From NCBI GenBank assembly GCA_002402375.1, contig DHFT01000016.1, forward strand, positions 1-32,552: a stretch of DNA of 32,552 bases. Direction: 5' to 3'. Of the stretch, positions 8,152 to 15,286 are shown one piece after another. The translations under genes and the position numbers were made by a program. The notes below the pieces were generated by a model that had not been told where the DNA came from, did no database searches, and saw nothing but the letters and a program-made list of their open reading frames with translations. Numbering within the stretch: the stretch's first letter is position 1; each line of letters begins with the position of its first letter. Source of the DNA: Elusimicrobia bacterium UBA4817 (GTDB lineage: Bacteria > Elusimicrobiota > UBA8919).

Positions 8152-8231
8152 CAGGTAGACGGTAGAAGGTAAAAGGTAGACGGTAAATGATTTTCCGTCT
8201 CCCGTCTCCCGTTTACCGATTACCGCTTTCG
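8152..8231 (+). repeat. Intercistronic hairpin, GGTAGACGG family (rpmC-rpsQ)
   Basis: 5' arm of repeated GGTAGACGGTAGAAGGTA units, 3' arm of CCGTCTCCCGTCTCCCG units followed by TTACC. AAAGG lies directly 5' of it. GGTGTTAGAT follows, and GGTG may itself act as a weak SD 6 nt before the rpsQ ATG. The terminal CAG is not matched by CTG here (TTCG instead), so the outermost pairing is degraded. Confidence 0.7.
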
Positions 8232-8240
8232 GTGTTAGAT

Positions 8241-8471
8241 ATGAGAAAAACAAAAACAGGCATTGTGATTTCAGACGGGATGAATAAAACGAGGGTGGTA
8301 GAGGTGTCCTGGACTACCCGCCATCCGCTTTATCAGAAAGTTATTCGTCGGCGGACAAAATATTATGTTCACGACGAAAAAAACGAAACGCGTCTCGGCG
8401 ATAAGGTTGATATAATAGAAACGAGACCGATTTCAAAACTAAAAAGGTGGAAAATAGTTAAAGGCAATTAA
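8241..8471 (+). CDS. rpsQ: 30S ribosomal protein S17
   Basis: OB-fold 16S rRNA-binding protein; 76 residues from ATG 8241. This start gives the family N-terminus MRKTKTGIVISDGMNKT; an upstream in-frame ATG at 8187 lies in the hairpin and is rejected. Further signature: HPLYQKVIRRRTKYYVHDE and GDKVDIIETRPISKLKRW. The last sense codon (Asn) and the stop TAA are provided by the 5' arm of the next AT-type element (GGC AAT TAA). Confidence 0.97.
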   Translation: MRKTKTGIVISDGMNKTRVVEVSWTTRHPLYQKVIRRRTKYYVHDEKNETRLGDKVDIIETRPISKLKRWKIVKGN

Positions 8472-8541
8472 AAATGTATAATGAAAAATTAAAAATTGTG
8501 GTGAAAAACATTTTTCATTTTTAACTTTTAATTTTTAATTG
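8465..8541 (+). repeat. SD-start bridging hairpin, AT type (rpsQ-rplN)
   Basis: Closed by CAATTAAAAAT (8465-8475) and ATTTTTAATTG (8531-8541). AAAGG is directly 5', inside the last codons of rpsQ, and ATATTATC (8 nt) separates the 3' arm from the rplN ATG. There is no SD 3' of the element. Confidence 0.88.
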
Positions 8542-8549
8542 ATATTATC

Positions 8550-8918
8550 ATGATTCAGGAACGTTCTATTATAACAGTTGCAGACAATACCGGAGCCAAA
8601 AAAATAAGATGTTTCCGAATGCTTGGCGGAAGTTACAGAAAATACGCATCGCTCGGTGATGTCATCGTGGCATCCGTCTTTGATGCATTGCCTACGGCGA
8701 CAATAAAAAAAGGCGAAGTAGTTAAAGCGGTGATAGTGAGATGCGTTAAAGAAACCCGCCGGCCCGACGGAAGTTACATAAAATTTGACGATAATGCTGC
8801 GGTTATAATAAATGATGAACACGAGCCGCGCGGAACCCGTATTTTTGGGCCGGTGGCAAGGGAATTACGCGAAAAAAATTTCCTGAAAATTATTTCTCTT
8901 GCCCCGGAAGTAGTATAA
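8550..8918 (+). CDS. rplN: 50S ribosomal protein L14
   Basis: Subunit-interface protein, binding site of RsfS; 122 residues, exactly the usual length. It begins MIQERSIITVADNTGAKKIRC, has the core VKAVIVRCVKETRRPDGS, and ends ARELREKNFLKIISLAPEVV, as expected. Its only SD candidate, AAAGG, is across the AT-type hairpin. It is followed by GAGG and another bridging hairpin leading to rplX. Confidence 0.98.
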   Translation: MIQERSIITVADNTGAKKIRCFRMLGGSYRKYASLGDVIVASVFDALPTATIKKGEVVKAVIVRCVKETRRPDGSYIKFDDNAAVIINDEHEPRGTRIFGPVARELREKNFLKIISLAPEVV

Positions 8919-8922
8919 GAGG

Positions 8923-8993
8923 CAGTAGTAAGTGGTAAGTGGTAAGGATTAAAACTTAATCCTTAAAGCGAAGCGACTTAATCCTTAATACTG
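8923..8993 (+). repeat. SD-start bridging hairpin, AAGTGG family (rplN-rplX)
   Basis: 5' arm CAGTAGTAAGTGGTAAGTGG, inner perfect stem TAAGGATTAA-aac-TTAATCCTTA, 3' closure CTTAATACTG. GAGG (8919-8922) abuts the 5' end just after the rplN stop. ATGTTAA (7 nt) separates the element from the rplX GTG. Confidence 0.86.
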
Positions 8994-9000
8994 ATGTTAA

Positions 9001-9309
9001 GTGCATATTAAAAAGAAAGATAAAGTTATTGTTTTGGCCGGTAAAAATAAGGGTAAAACAGGAGAGGTTCTGAAGATTTTTCCGGATAAAAAAACTGCCG
9101 TTGTTTCAAAGATTAATTTTGTAAAAAGGCATACAAAAGCGACGCAGACAGACCCGGGCGGCATCAAAGAAAAAGAGGCGCCGCTTCCCGTTTCACGACT
9201 TATGCTTGTCTGTCCGAAATGCGATAAGCCGACAAGACCGAAATGGGAGCTCTTGCCTGACGGTAAAAAATCCCGTTTGTGCAAAAAATGCGGAGAGATG
9301 ATTGTTTAG
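9001..9309 (+). CDS. rplX: 50S ribosomal protein L24
   Basis: Assembly-initiator protein of the 50S subunit; 102 residues from GTG 9001. The KOW motif is near the N-terminus (KVIVLAGKNKGKTGEVLKI), followed by the INFVKRHTKATQTDPGGI segment. The C-terminus has a CPKC...CKKC zinc-ribbon-like pair, seen in many bacterial L24 proteins. The non-AUG start follows the bridging hairpin exactly as the ATG starts do. The stop TAG overlaps the GAGG that precedes the next hairpin. Confidence 0.97.
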   Translation: MHIKKKDKVIVLAGKNKGKTGEVLKIFPDKKTAVVSKINFVKRHTKATQTDPGGIKEKEAPLPVSRLMLVCPKCDKPTRPKWELLPDGKKSRLCKKCGEMIV

Positions 9310-9312
9310 AGG

Positions 9313-9389
9313 CAGTGAAAGAAAAAGTGGATAAGTGGATAAGTGGTTGGTCTTTACTAATCACTTAATCACTAATCACTTAATCACTG
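9313..9389 (+). repeat. SD-start bridging hairpin, AAGTGGAT family (rplX-rplE)
   Basis: 5' arm CAGTGAAAGAAAAAGTGG plus ATAAGTGG units; 3' arm of repeated AATCACTT units ending CACTG. GAGG (9309-9312) overlaps the rplX stop and abuts the element; ATTTTAA (7 nt) leads to the rplE GTG. Confidence 0.86.
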
Positions 9390-9396
9390 ATTTTAA

Positions 9397-9945
9397 GTGG
9401 CGCGATTAAAAGAAGCATATAAAAAAGTTATAGTTGCGGAGTTGATGAAAAAACTGAACCTAAAAAATATTCATCAAGTTCCGAAACTTGAAAAAATAGT
9501 TATCAATATGGGCGTTTCGGATGCCAGAGAAAATCCGAAGGCGATGGATATTGCAGAAGCGGAACTTGCCGCCATAACCGGACAGAAACCGCTTTTGCGC
9601 CGCGCCAAAAAATCAATCTCCGCTTTCAAGTTAAGGGAAGGTATGGCTATCGGGCTTAAAGTTACTTTGCGCGGCGACAGGATGTATGAATTTTTTGACC
9701 GGCTTGTCAGCATATCTATTCCAAAAATAAGGGACTTCAGGGGGCTTGAACCGTCCAAATTTGACGGAAGCGGTAATTACAATCTGGGCTTAACCGAGCA
9801 GTATATTTTCCCGGAAATCGTGCTTGATAAGTCCGACAAAGCAAGAGGAATGAACATAACAATTGTGACGACGGCAAAAAACGATGAACATGCAAAAGAA
9901 TTTCTATCAATGATGGGAATGCCGTTCAGAAAAGGCAGTAAGTAG
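9397..9945 (+). CDS. rplE: 50S ribosomal protein L5
   Basis: Central-protuberance protein that binds 5S rRNA; 182 residues from GTG 9397. Family signatures: VPKLEKIVINMGVSDA, LRRAKKSISAFKLREGM, VTLRGDRMYEFFDRLV and the C-terminal NITIVTTAKNDEHAKEFL. The last codons (GGC AGT AAG TAG) come from the start of the next hairpin element, so the C-terminal GSK and the stop codon are repeat-derived. Confidence 0.98.
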   Translation: MARLKEAYKKVIVAELMKKLNLKNIHQVPKLEKIVINMGVSDARENPKAMDIAEAELAAITGQKPLLRRAKKSISAFKLREGMAIGLKVTLRGDRMYEFFDRLVSISIPKIRDFRGLEPSKFDGSGNYNLGLTEQYIFPEIVLDKSDKARGMNITIVTTAKNDEHAKEFLSMMGMPFRKGSK

Positions 9946-9996
9946 GAAGTAGGAAGTGGGAAGTGGTTTTAACTACTACCTATTCGCTACTCGCTG
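9936..9996 (+). repeat. SD-start bridging hairpin, AAGTAGG family (rplE-rpsN)
   Basis: 5' arm CAGTAAGTAGGAAGTAGG and further GAAGTGG units; 3' arm ACTACTACC ... GCTACTCGCTG. AAAGG lies directly 5' within rplE; ATGTTAAA (8 nt) leads to the rpsN ATG. The rplE stop is inside the 5' arm. Confidence 0.85.
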
Positions 9997-10004
9997 ATGT
10001 TAAA

Positions 10005-10190
10005 ATGGCTAAAAAATGTCTTATCATCAAACAGAGAAAAACTCCTAAATACTCTTCAAGAAGGTATAACAGATGCCGTATTTGCGGCCGCCCTCGCGGA
10101 TTTTTGAGGGACTTCGGTTTATGCAGAATCTGTTTCAGGAGTTTTGCACACAAGGGTTTAATCCCGGGAGTTACAAAATCCAGTTGGTAA
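10005..10190 (+). CDS. rpsN: 30S ribosomal protein S14, zinc type (type Z)
   Basis: 30S head protein; 61 residues from ATG 10005, the length of the zinc-binding short form. The ribbon CRIC...CRIC is at residues 24-27 and 40-43. The upstream in-frame GTG at 9963 is inside the hairpin and is rejected. The start has no adjacent SD; AAAGG lies across the hairpin with 8 nt effective spacing. It sits between rplE and rpsH, the normal order. Confidence 0.97.
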   Translation: MAKKCLIIKQRKTPKYSSRRYNRCRICGRPRGFLRDFGLCRICFRSFAHKGLIPGVTKSSW

Positions 10191-10199
10191 TAACAAGGG

Positions 10200-10274
10200 G
10201 CGTGAAACGGTAAACGGTAGAAGGTAAACGGTAAATGATTTTTCGTCTACCATCTCTCGTCTACCGTCTCCCGC
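10200..10274 (+). repeat. Intercistronic hairpin, GGTAAACGG family (rpsN-rpsH)
   Basis: Closed by GCG (10200-10202) and CGC (10272-10274), with ACGGTAAACGGTAGAAGGTA units in the 5' arm and CTACCATC / CTACCGTCTC units in the 3' arm. The SD AAGG (10279-10282) is downstream, 7 nt before the rpsH ATG. Confidence 0.78.
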
Positions 10275-10289
10275 TGTTAAGGTGTTAAT

Positions 10290-10685
10290 ATGATTTACGA
10301 TCCTATTTCAGACATGATTTGTCGGCTCAAAAATGCCAGTGAAAAATCCAAGGAAAAAGTGGATATCCCTGCTTCAAACATAAAGGAAGAAATTTCCAAA
10401 ATTTTGAAGGAAGAAGGATATATTTCAAATTACAAACGTCTTGATGACAAAAAACAGGGTATTTTGAGAATTTTCTTAAAATACTCGCCTGATAAAAAAC
10501 CTGTAATAACGGACATCAAAAGGGTTTCTAAATTGTCAATGCGTGTGTATACGAAAACAGCGAAATTGCCGAGGGTTTTAAAAGGTATAGGAACAGCAAT
10601 AATTTCAACTTCCCGCGGGCTTATGACTGACGAGAAAGCAAGAGAAGAACATCTCGGCGGTGAAGTTATTTGTTATGTCTGGTGA
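10290..10685 (+). CDS. rpsH: 30S ribosomal protein S8
   Basis: Primary 16S rRNA-binding protein and, in E. coli, the spc operon repressor; 131 residues, normal length. It starts MIYDPISDMICRLKNA and ends with STSRGLMTDEKAREEHLGGEVICYVW; the STS motif and C-terminal YVW are diagnostic. SD AAGGTG lies 7 nt before the ATG after the hairpin. The stop TGA is followed at once by GAGG and a bridging hairpin to rplF. Confidence 0.98.
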   Translation: MIYDPISDMICRLKNASEKSKEKVDIPASNIKEEISKILKEEGYISNYKRLDDKKQGILRIFLKYSPDKKPVITDIKRVSKLSMRVYTKTAKLPRVLKGIGTAIISTSRGLMTDEKAREEHLGGEVICYVW

Positions 10686-10689
10686 GAGG

Positions 10690-10775
10690 AACGCGGATAA
10701 ACGCGGATAGTAACGCGGATAAACGCCGAAGAAAATCAGCGTAAATCAGCGTAAATATCAGCATTATTCAGCGTT
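10690..10775 (+). repeat. SD-start bridging hairpin, ACGCGGATAA family (rpsH-rplF)
   Basis: Closed by AACGC (10690-10694) and GCGTT (10771-10775). The 5' arm repeats ACGCGGATAA three times; the 3' arm carries ATCAGCGTAA units. GAGG (10686-10689) sits between the rpsH stop and the element; GTGTTAAA (8 nt) leads to the rplF ATG. It uses AAC/GTT ends rather than the CAG/CTG ends of other families. Confidence 0.85.
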
Positions 10776-10783
10776 GTGTTAAA

Positions 10784-11356
10784 ATGAGCAGAATTGGAAA
10801 CAGTCCGATACCGATACCGAATAATGTAAAAATAAATATAACAGGAAACGAAATTTCCGTGGCAGGTCCTGCCGGTACGCTCAAAAGAAAATTCCGGCCT
10901 GAAATTTCAATCAAGACGGAGAACAATTCCATAGTGTTAAAAAGAAGTTCGGATGATTTCAAGGCGATTCACGGAACGACGCGCGCTCTGCTCAACAATA
11001 TGGTACAAGGAGTTGTTACGCCCTTTGAAAAAAAGTTGGAAATACAGGGCGTTGGTTATAAATCGCAACTTGCGGGGAAAAAACTAACTTTACAGGTCGG
11101 GTATTCTCATTCGGTTGAGTTCAACATTCCCGACGGTGTGGATATCGCCCTTGACCCGAAAGGACTTCTTATAACGCTGAAATCAACCGATAAAGAAAAA
11201 TTGGGACTGGTGGCATCCCAGATAAGACAGAGTAAAGACCCCGATTCATATAAAGGTAAAGGTGTCCGGTATTCCGGAGAATACATAAAAAAGAAGCCGG
11301 GCAAATCGGCAATCGGAGTCGGTGCTCCGGGAGCAGCCGCCCCGGCAAAGAAGTAA
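10784..11356 (+). CDS. rplF: 50S ribosomal protein L6
   Basis: 50S stalk-base protein with two related domains; 190 residues. Family signatures: MSRIGNSPIPIP at the start, GYKSQLAGKKLTLQVGYSH in the middle, and PDSYKGKGVRYSGEYIKKKPGK near the end. A short Ala/Pro/Lys-rich tail (GAPGAAAPAKK) extends past the usual end. Only the GAGG across the hairpin can serve as SD. Confidence 0.98.
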   Translation: MSRIGNSPIPIPNNVKINITGNEISVAGPAGTLKRKFRPEISIKTENNSIVLKRSSDDFKAIHGTTRALLNNMVQGVVTPFEKKLEIQGVGYKSQLAGKKLTLQVGYSHSVEFNIPDGVDIALDPKGLLITLKSTDKEKLGLVASQIRQSKDPDSYKGKGVRYSGEYIKKKPGKSAIGVGAPGAAAPAKK

Positions 11357-11362
11357 AAAAGG

Positions 11363-11461
11363 CAATTAAAAATGTAAAATGTAGAAGTAAAAATGTAGGT
11401 AAAAAGATTTAATAATAATTTTATCCGCAATTTTTCATTTTTAACTTTTAATTTTTAATTG
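11363..11461 (+). repeat. SD-start bridging hairpin, AT type (rplF-rplR)
   Basis: Closed by CAATTAAAAAT / ATTTTTAATTG with AAAAGG directly 5' and ATTTTAAT (8 nt) before the rplR ATG. The 5' arm contains an ATG 9 nt after the GG that is followed immediately by TAA. The inner part GTAGGTAAAAAGATTTAAT recurs in the infA-rpmJ copy. Confidence 0.88.
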
Positions 11462-11469
11462 ATTTTAAT

Positions 11470-11850
11470 ATGTTATCAAAAAAATCACGAGCACATCTGA
11501 GAAAAAAAATAAGAATAAGAAAAAAGGTTGAAGGCACTGCCGAGAGACCGCGGATGGCAATTCATAAATCAAACAAACATATATATGTTCAGTTTGTTGA
11601 TGACTTAAAGGGAAAAACCTTACTGTCCGTTTCTACATTATCGCTTAAATTTCCGCCACAGGCGGATTCGCCTAAGGCGAAAAAAAATGCCGCAAATGTC
11701 AAAGCGTCTGTTTCTCTTGGTGAAGCAGCGACTAAAAAAGCGCTCTCGGCCGGAATAAAACAGGTCGTATTTGACAGGGGCGGATATATATATCACGGGA
11801 AGGTTCGGGCTTTTGCCGAAAGTTGCCGCAAAGCAGGATTGAAATTCTAA
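11470..11850 (+). CDS. rplR: 50S ribosomal protein L18
   Basis: 5S rRNA-binding protein of the central protuberance; 126 residues. The core ERPRMAIHKSNKHIYVQFVDD and the end HGKVRAFAESCRKAGLKF match the family. A Pro/Ala/Lys-rich stretch (FPPQADSPKAKKN) in the loop after STLSLK is unusual and is encoded by a palindromic element at 11653-11680. Its only SD candidate is across the AT-type hairpin. Confidence 0.97.
   Translation: MLSKKSRAHLRKKIRIRKKVEGTAERPRMAIHKSNKHIYVQFVDDLKGKTLLSVSTLSLKFPPQADSPKAKKNAANVKASVSLGEAATKKALSAGIKQVVFDRGGYIYHGKVRAFAESCRKAGLKF
11653..11680 (+). repeat. 28-bp double palindrome inserted in frame in rplR
   Basis: Two adjacent stems: CCGCC-aca-GGCGG, then TCGCC-taa-GGCGA with a one-base link shared at the junction. 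The reverse complement matches 17168-17195 in rpsK at 25 of 28 positions, with all three differences in the loops. It encodes PPQADSPKA in a surface loop of L18. Confidence 0.85.
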
Positions 11851-11854
11851 GAGG

Positions 11855-11931
11855 CAATTAAAAATGTAAAATGAAAAATGTAAAATTGTGGTTAGAAAAA
11901 TTTTTAACTTTTAATTTTTAATTTTGAATTG
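11855..11931 (+). repeat. SD-start bridging hairpin, AT type (rplR-rpsE)
   Basis: Closed by CAATT / AATTG with AT-rich repeats between. GAGG (11851-11854) follows the rplR stop directly; GTTTTTATT (9 nt) leads to the rpsE ATG. The 5' arm ATG is followed directly by TAA. Confidence 0.86.
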
Positions 11932-11940
11932 GTTTTTATT

Positions 11941-12411
11941 ATGGATATAAAAAAAGAAATTGTTGTAACAATTGGTCGTGTGACGAAAGTTGTGAAAGGC
12001 GGTAAGAGGTTTTCCTTTAATGCGCTTGTTGTAGTCGGCGACTGCAACGGAACCGTCGGCGTCGGTCTGGGCAAGGCGAAAGAGGTTCAGTCGGCAATAA
12101 AAAAGGGGACCGCGTCCGCAAAAAAAAATCTATTTACGGTATCCTTGAAAAATACGACAATTCCGCATGAGATTACAGGCGCTTACGGTGCGGGCAGAGT
12201 TTTTATGAAACCTGCCTCTGCCGGAACAGGCCTTATTGCCGGCGGTGCCGTAAGATCTGTCTTGTTGGCCGCTGGCGTTAAGGATGTACTTACAAAATCG
12301 TTGCGGTCACCAAATCCGTTTAATGTTGTTTATGCCACAATTGACGGGTTGCAAAAGTTAAGAAATAGGGAAGATGTAGAAAAATTGAGAGGAAAGACAA
12401 AGGGCAATTAA
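11941..12411 (+). CDS. rpsE: 30S ribosomal protein S5
   Basis: 30S protein that shapes the mRNA entry channel and decoding fidelity; 156 residues from ATG 11941 (an earlier in-frame GTG/TTG region lies in the hairpin). Signatures: IGRVTKVVKGGKRFSF, VGVGLGKAKEVQSAIKK, AGTGLIAGGAVRSVLLAAGV. The final Asn and stop TAA (GGC AAT TAA) are the first bases of the next AT-type element. rplO follows directly; rpmD (L30), normally between them, is missing. Confidence 0.98.
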   Translation: MDIKKEIVVTIGRVTKVVKGGKRFSFNALVVVGDCNGTVGVGLGKAKEVQSAIKKGTASAKKNLFTVSLKNTTIPHEITGAYGAGRVFMKPASAGTGLIAGGAVRSVLLAAGVKDVLTKSLRSPNPFNVVYATIDGLQKLRNREDVEKLRGKTKGN

Positions 12412-12503
12412 AAATGTAGAATGTAAAATTAAAAATTGTGGCGAAGGTCTTCTATAATAATTTTAGCCGTAATTTTTCATTTTTAACTTTTAATTTTTAA
12501 TTG
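12405..12503 (+). repeat. SD-start bridging hairpin, AT type (rpsE-rplO)
   Basis: Closed by CAATTAAAAAT / ATTTTTAATTG. AAAGGG is directly 5', inside rpsE; ATTTTACT (8 nt) leads to the rplO ATG. The 5' arm ATG is followed by TAG. It contains the rpsE stop codon. Confidence 0.87.
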
Positions 12504-12511
12504 ATTTTACT

Positions 12512-12982
12512 ATGAAATTATCTGACTTGAAACCGGCATCTGGTTCAAAACATAGAAGAAAAATAGTAGGTCGCGGCCGCGGCTCCGGTCACGGCGGTTC
12601 TGCCACAAGGGGTATGAAAGGACAAAATTCCCGCTCGGGCCGCGGCACCCGTCCGGGGTTTGAAGGCGGTCAGATGCCGCTGATGCGCCGTCTCCCGAAA
12701 AGGGGATTCACAAACATTTTCAAGAAGGAGTATGAAATTGTAAATCTCGGCGTCCTTGAAAAAATTTTTGAATCCGGCGCCGAAGTTAATAAAAAAATAC
12801 TTGCCGAAAAAGGACTGATAAACGGCAAATTACCTCTGAAAATTCTGGGTGATGGCGAAATAAAGAAACCGTTGAAAATTACTGCGGCTCAATTCTCAAA
12901 AAGTGCGGTTGAAAAGATCAAGAAAGCCGGCGGAGAAGCGATAGATGCAATTAAAAATGAAAAATTAAAAATGAAAAATTAA
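12512..12982 (+). CDS. rplO: 50S ribosomal protein L15
   Basis: Late-assembly 50S protein; 156 residues. Family features: MKLSDLKPASGSKHRRKIVGRG at the start (seen as separate short motifs), the Gly/Arg-rich GHGGSATRGMKGQNSRSG, and FEGGQMPLMRRLPKRGF. The final residues IKNEKLKMKN are encoded by the 5' arm of the next AT-type element (12948 onward), which also supplies the stop codon, so the protein tail is repeat-derived. Confidence 0.97.
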   Translation: MKLSDLKPASGSKHRRKIVGRGRGSGHGGSATRGMKGQNSRSGRGTRPGFEGGQMPLMRRLPKRGFTNIFKKEYEIVNLGVLEKIFESGAEVNKKILAEKGLINGKLPLKILGDGEIKKPLKITAAQFSKSAVEKIKKAGGEAIDAIKNEKLKMKN

Positions 12983-13043
12983 GGAATTTTTTATTAAGAT
13001 TTTTTACCACAATTTTTAATTTTACATTCTACATTTTTAATTG
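12948..13043 (+). repeat. Intercistronic hairpin, AT type, overlapping rplO end (rplO-secY)
   Basis: Closed by CAATTAAAAAT (12948-12958) / ATTTTTAATTG (13033-13043). The 5' arm is translated as the last residues of L15. ATTTTAT (7 nt) leads to the secY ATG. No clear SD abuts the 5' end (only GATAGATG), unlike most junctions. Confidence 0.82.
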
Positions 13044-13050
13044 ATTTTAT

Positions 13051-14376
13051 ATGATTGAATCATTCGGTGATATTTTTAAGGTTCCGGAATTAAAAAAAAG
13101 AGTTCTGTTCACTGCGGTTATAATTATCGCTTACAGAATCGGCGTTGCGATACCCATTCCGGGAATTGATATCGCCGCTTTTAAGGCATTTTTTGCTCAG
13201 CAGTCAAATACGCTCTTTGGATTTATGGATATGTTTTCCGGCGGCGCTCTTTCGCGGCTTTCAATTTTTACTCTCGGCATAATGCCATACATAAACGCAT
13301 CAATTATTTTTTCTCTTTTGCAGGCGACGGTTCCGTATCTTGAAAAACTTTCCAAAGAGGGCGAAACGGGAAGAAAAAAAATTACGCAGTGGACAAGATA
13401 CGCTACTCTGGTTCTTGCCGTGATACAATCGCTGGGCTTGACACTTTTTATGATAATGCCTATGAAGGCACCCGGCGGAGTGTCCGTTGTGGCAAATCCC
13501 GGAGCAATGTTTGTTTTTATCACAGTTTTGACGATGACCACCGGCACCGTTTTTATAATGTGGCTCGGCGAACAGGTTACGGAAAGCGGAATAGGCAACG
13601 GAATTTCGCTTATTATTTTTGCCGGAATTGTTGACCGTCTTCCGTCGGCGGTAAAAAATCTTTTTGATATGATAAGAACCCACGAGATGTCGCTTTTTAC
13701 CGGCATTTTGATTTTGGGAATGGTTTTCGTGATAATGGCGCTTGTCGTCTGGGTTGAAACGGGTCAGAGAAAAATTCCCGTCCAGTATGCAAAAAGGGTT
13801 GTCGGCAGAAAAATGTACGGCGGACAGTCAACGTTCTTGCCGATTAAAGTTGACCAATCGGGAGTCATCGCCGTTATTTTTGCGGTTTCCCTGATGTCGG
13901 TTCCGATGACACTCGCACAGTTCACCGGCGATTCCGGATTTATGAGAAAATTTGTTGACTGGTGGATGAGAGGGAGCGTTTTGTACGAAGTTCTGTATGC
14001 CGCACTTATAATTTTTTTCTGCTATTTTTATAATTCAATAACGCTTAATCCGAAAGACATCGCCGAGAATATGAAAAAGTGGGGCGGGTTTGTCCCCGGC
14101 ATAAGACCAGGCGAGCCGACGGCTAATTATATCCAGTGGATTTTGGCGAGAATTACTTTGGGCGGTGCGCTTTTTGTGGTATTCATAGCAATACTGCCTG
14201 ATTATCTGCAAAAATTTATTAATGTCCCGTTTTTTTTCGGCGGCACCGCACTGTTGATTGTCGTCGGTGTTGCACTTGATACCATCAGCCAGATAGAAAG
14301 CCATCTCATAATGAGACATTATGACGGTTTTCTGAAAAAAGGCAGAATTAAGGGCAGATGGTTTAATGTGAAGTAG
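13051..14376 (+). CDS. secY: Protein translocase subunit SecY
   Basis: Central channel of the Sec translocon in the inner membrane; 441 residues with about ten hydrophobic spans. Family marks: IPIPGIDIAAF after TM1, the MFSGGALSRLSIFTLGIMPYI plug region, the cytosolic loop RKIPVQYAKRVVG, and NPKDIAENMKKWGGFVPGIRPG before TM9. The C-terminus LIMRHYDGFLKKGRIKGR is normal. It sits at the end of the spc order, with adk and map after it, as in many bacteria. Confidence 0.98.
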   Translation: MIESFGDIFKVPELKKRVLFTAVIIIAYRIGVAIPIPGIDIAAFKAFFAQQSNTLFGFMDMFSGGALSRLSIFTLGIMPYINASIIFSLLQATVPYLEKLSKEGETGRKKITQWTRYATLVLAVIQSLGLTLFMIMPMKAPGGVSVVANPGAMFVFITVLTMTTGTVFIMWLGEQVTESGIGNGISLIIFAGIVDRLPSAVKNLFDMIRTHEMSLFTGILILGMVFVIMALVVWVETGQRKIPVQYAKRVVGRKMYGGQSTFLPIKVDQSGVIAVIFAVSLMSVPMTLAQFTGDSGFMRKFVDWWMRGSVLYEVLYAALIIFFCYFYNSITLNPKDIAENMKKWGGFVPGIRPGEPTANYIQWILARITLGGALFVVFIAILPDYLQKFINVPFFFGGTALLIVVGVALDTISQIESHLIMRHYDGFLKKGRIKGRWFNVK

Positions 14377-14514
14377 TCGCTCGGGAACAAGTTTCTTTGA
14401 GACGCTCGTCAGAACTCGCTCTGCGGTTTGCCCCTAAAGGGACTTCCTTCGGTCGCTCCTGGAAAGAATAAGTCGCAAACCGAGGCTCTTCAGAAACTTT
14501 TCCCTCGCTTGCGA
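14377..14514 (+). repeat. Covarying long hairpin, copy 1 (secY-adk)
   Basis: Starts directly after the secY stop. Outer helix AAGTTTCT (14389-14396) with AGAAACTT (14492-14499); inner helix CGGTTTGC (14424-14431) with GCAAACCG (14475-14482); ends TCGC/GCGA. Compared with copies at 17701 and 22001 it carries an extra stretch of about 24 nt in the apical part (CCCTAAAGGGACTTCC and on). Confidence 0.88.
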
Positions 14515-14521
14515 TGGGGAA

Positions 14522-15172
14522 ATGGTGGGAAAAGTGAATCTAATAATTTTCGGCGCGCCGGGTGCGGGCAAGGGGACGCAGGCGGAATTCATTTCCAAAG
14601 AAAAAGGGATTCCGTCAATTTCCACCGGTGAGATATTTCGTGAAGCCGTTGCGTCAAAAACTCCGCTCGGATTAAAAATTACCGAAATAATGTCAAAGGG
14701 TTCCCTTGTGTCGGATGATATAGTCCTTAAAATAGTTGAGGAACGCATAAAAAGGGAGGATTGCAAAAACGGATTTTTATTAGACGGATTCCCGAGAACG
14801 CTTCCTCAGGCAAAGGGTTTTGACAATTTACTTCTGTCAATAGGTAAAAAAATTGACAAGGTAATTTCGCTGGATGTCGTCGAAGAAAATATAGTAAAAC
14901 GGCTTTCTTCCCGTAGAATTTGTAGGAGTTGCGGCGCCAAGTTTAATTTGGAAACGCTTCCGCCGAAAATTGACGGTGTTTGTGATAATTGCAACGGCGA
15001 ACTTTTTCAGAGAGAGGATGACACGGAAAAGACCATCAGGCATCGCCTTTCCGTCTATTACATTGAAACCCAACCGCTCATTGAATATTATAAAAGCAAG
15101 GGCATTTTGGTAACTATTGACGGCAACCGTTCGGTTGAAGAAATATCCCGCGATATAGCCGCTGCGTTATGA
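14522..15172 (+). CDS. adk: Adenylate kinase, zinc-LID type
   Basis: Catalyses ATP + AMP to 2 ADP in the cytoplasm; 216 residues. P-loop GAPGAGKGT near residues 11-19, AMP-binding DGFPRT, and a LID with CRSC...CDNC, four cysteines typical of zinc-binding adenylate kinases. The start is uncertain: ATG 14522 is given, but GTG 14534 would yield the compact family start (M)NLIIFGAPG with a GGTGGGA just upstream. It is preceded by copy 1 of the long covarying hairpin. Confidence 0.96.
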   Translation: MVGKVNLIIFGAPGAGKGTQAEFISKEKGIPSISTGEIFREAVASKTPLGLKITEIMSKGSLVSDDIVLKIVEERIKREDCKNGFLLDGFPRTLPQAKGFDNLLLSIGKKIDKVISLDVVEENIVKRLSSRRICRSCGAKFNLETLPPKIDGVCDNCNGELFQREDDTEKTIRHRLSVYYIETQPLIEYYKSKGILVTIDGNRSVEEISRDIAAAL

Positions 15173-15274
15173 TTTGTAATATAAAACCTGAAACCGCAGA
15201 TGAACGCAGATGACCGCGGATAAGTTCAAAAGAGATTTTATCTGCGTCAATCTGTGTGTATCTGCGGTTACAAA
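15173..15274 (+). repeat. Intercistronic hairpin, CCGCAGATGAACGCAGATG family (adk-map)
   Basis: Begins directly after the adk stop. Ends TTTGTAA (15173-15179) / TTACAAA (15268-15274) and an inner perfect AACCGCAGAT (15192-15201) / ATCTGCGGTT (15260-15269). The 5' arm repeats GCAGATGA units. No SD is apparent on either side for map. Confidence 0.85.
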
Positions 15275-15286
15275 TTGTAGAACTAT

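Noticed and set aside
11363..11461. Covariation in the inner part of AT-type hairpins
   Set aside because: Inner stems such as GGTAAAA with TTTTATCC vary between copies, but bulges and low complexity make the pairing ambiguous, so I do not count these as compensatory changes.
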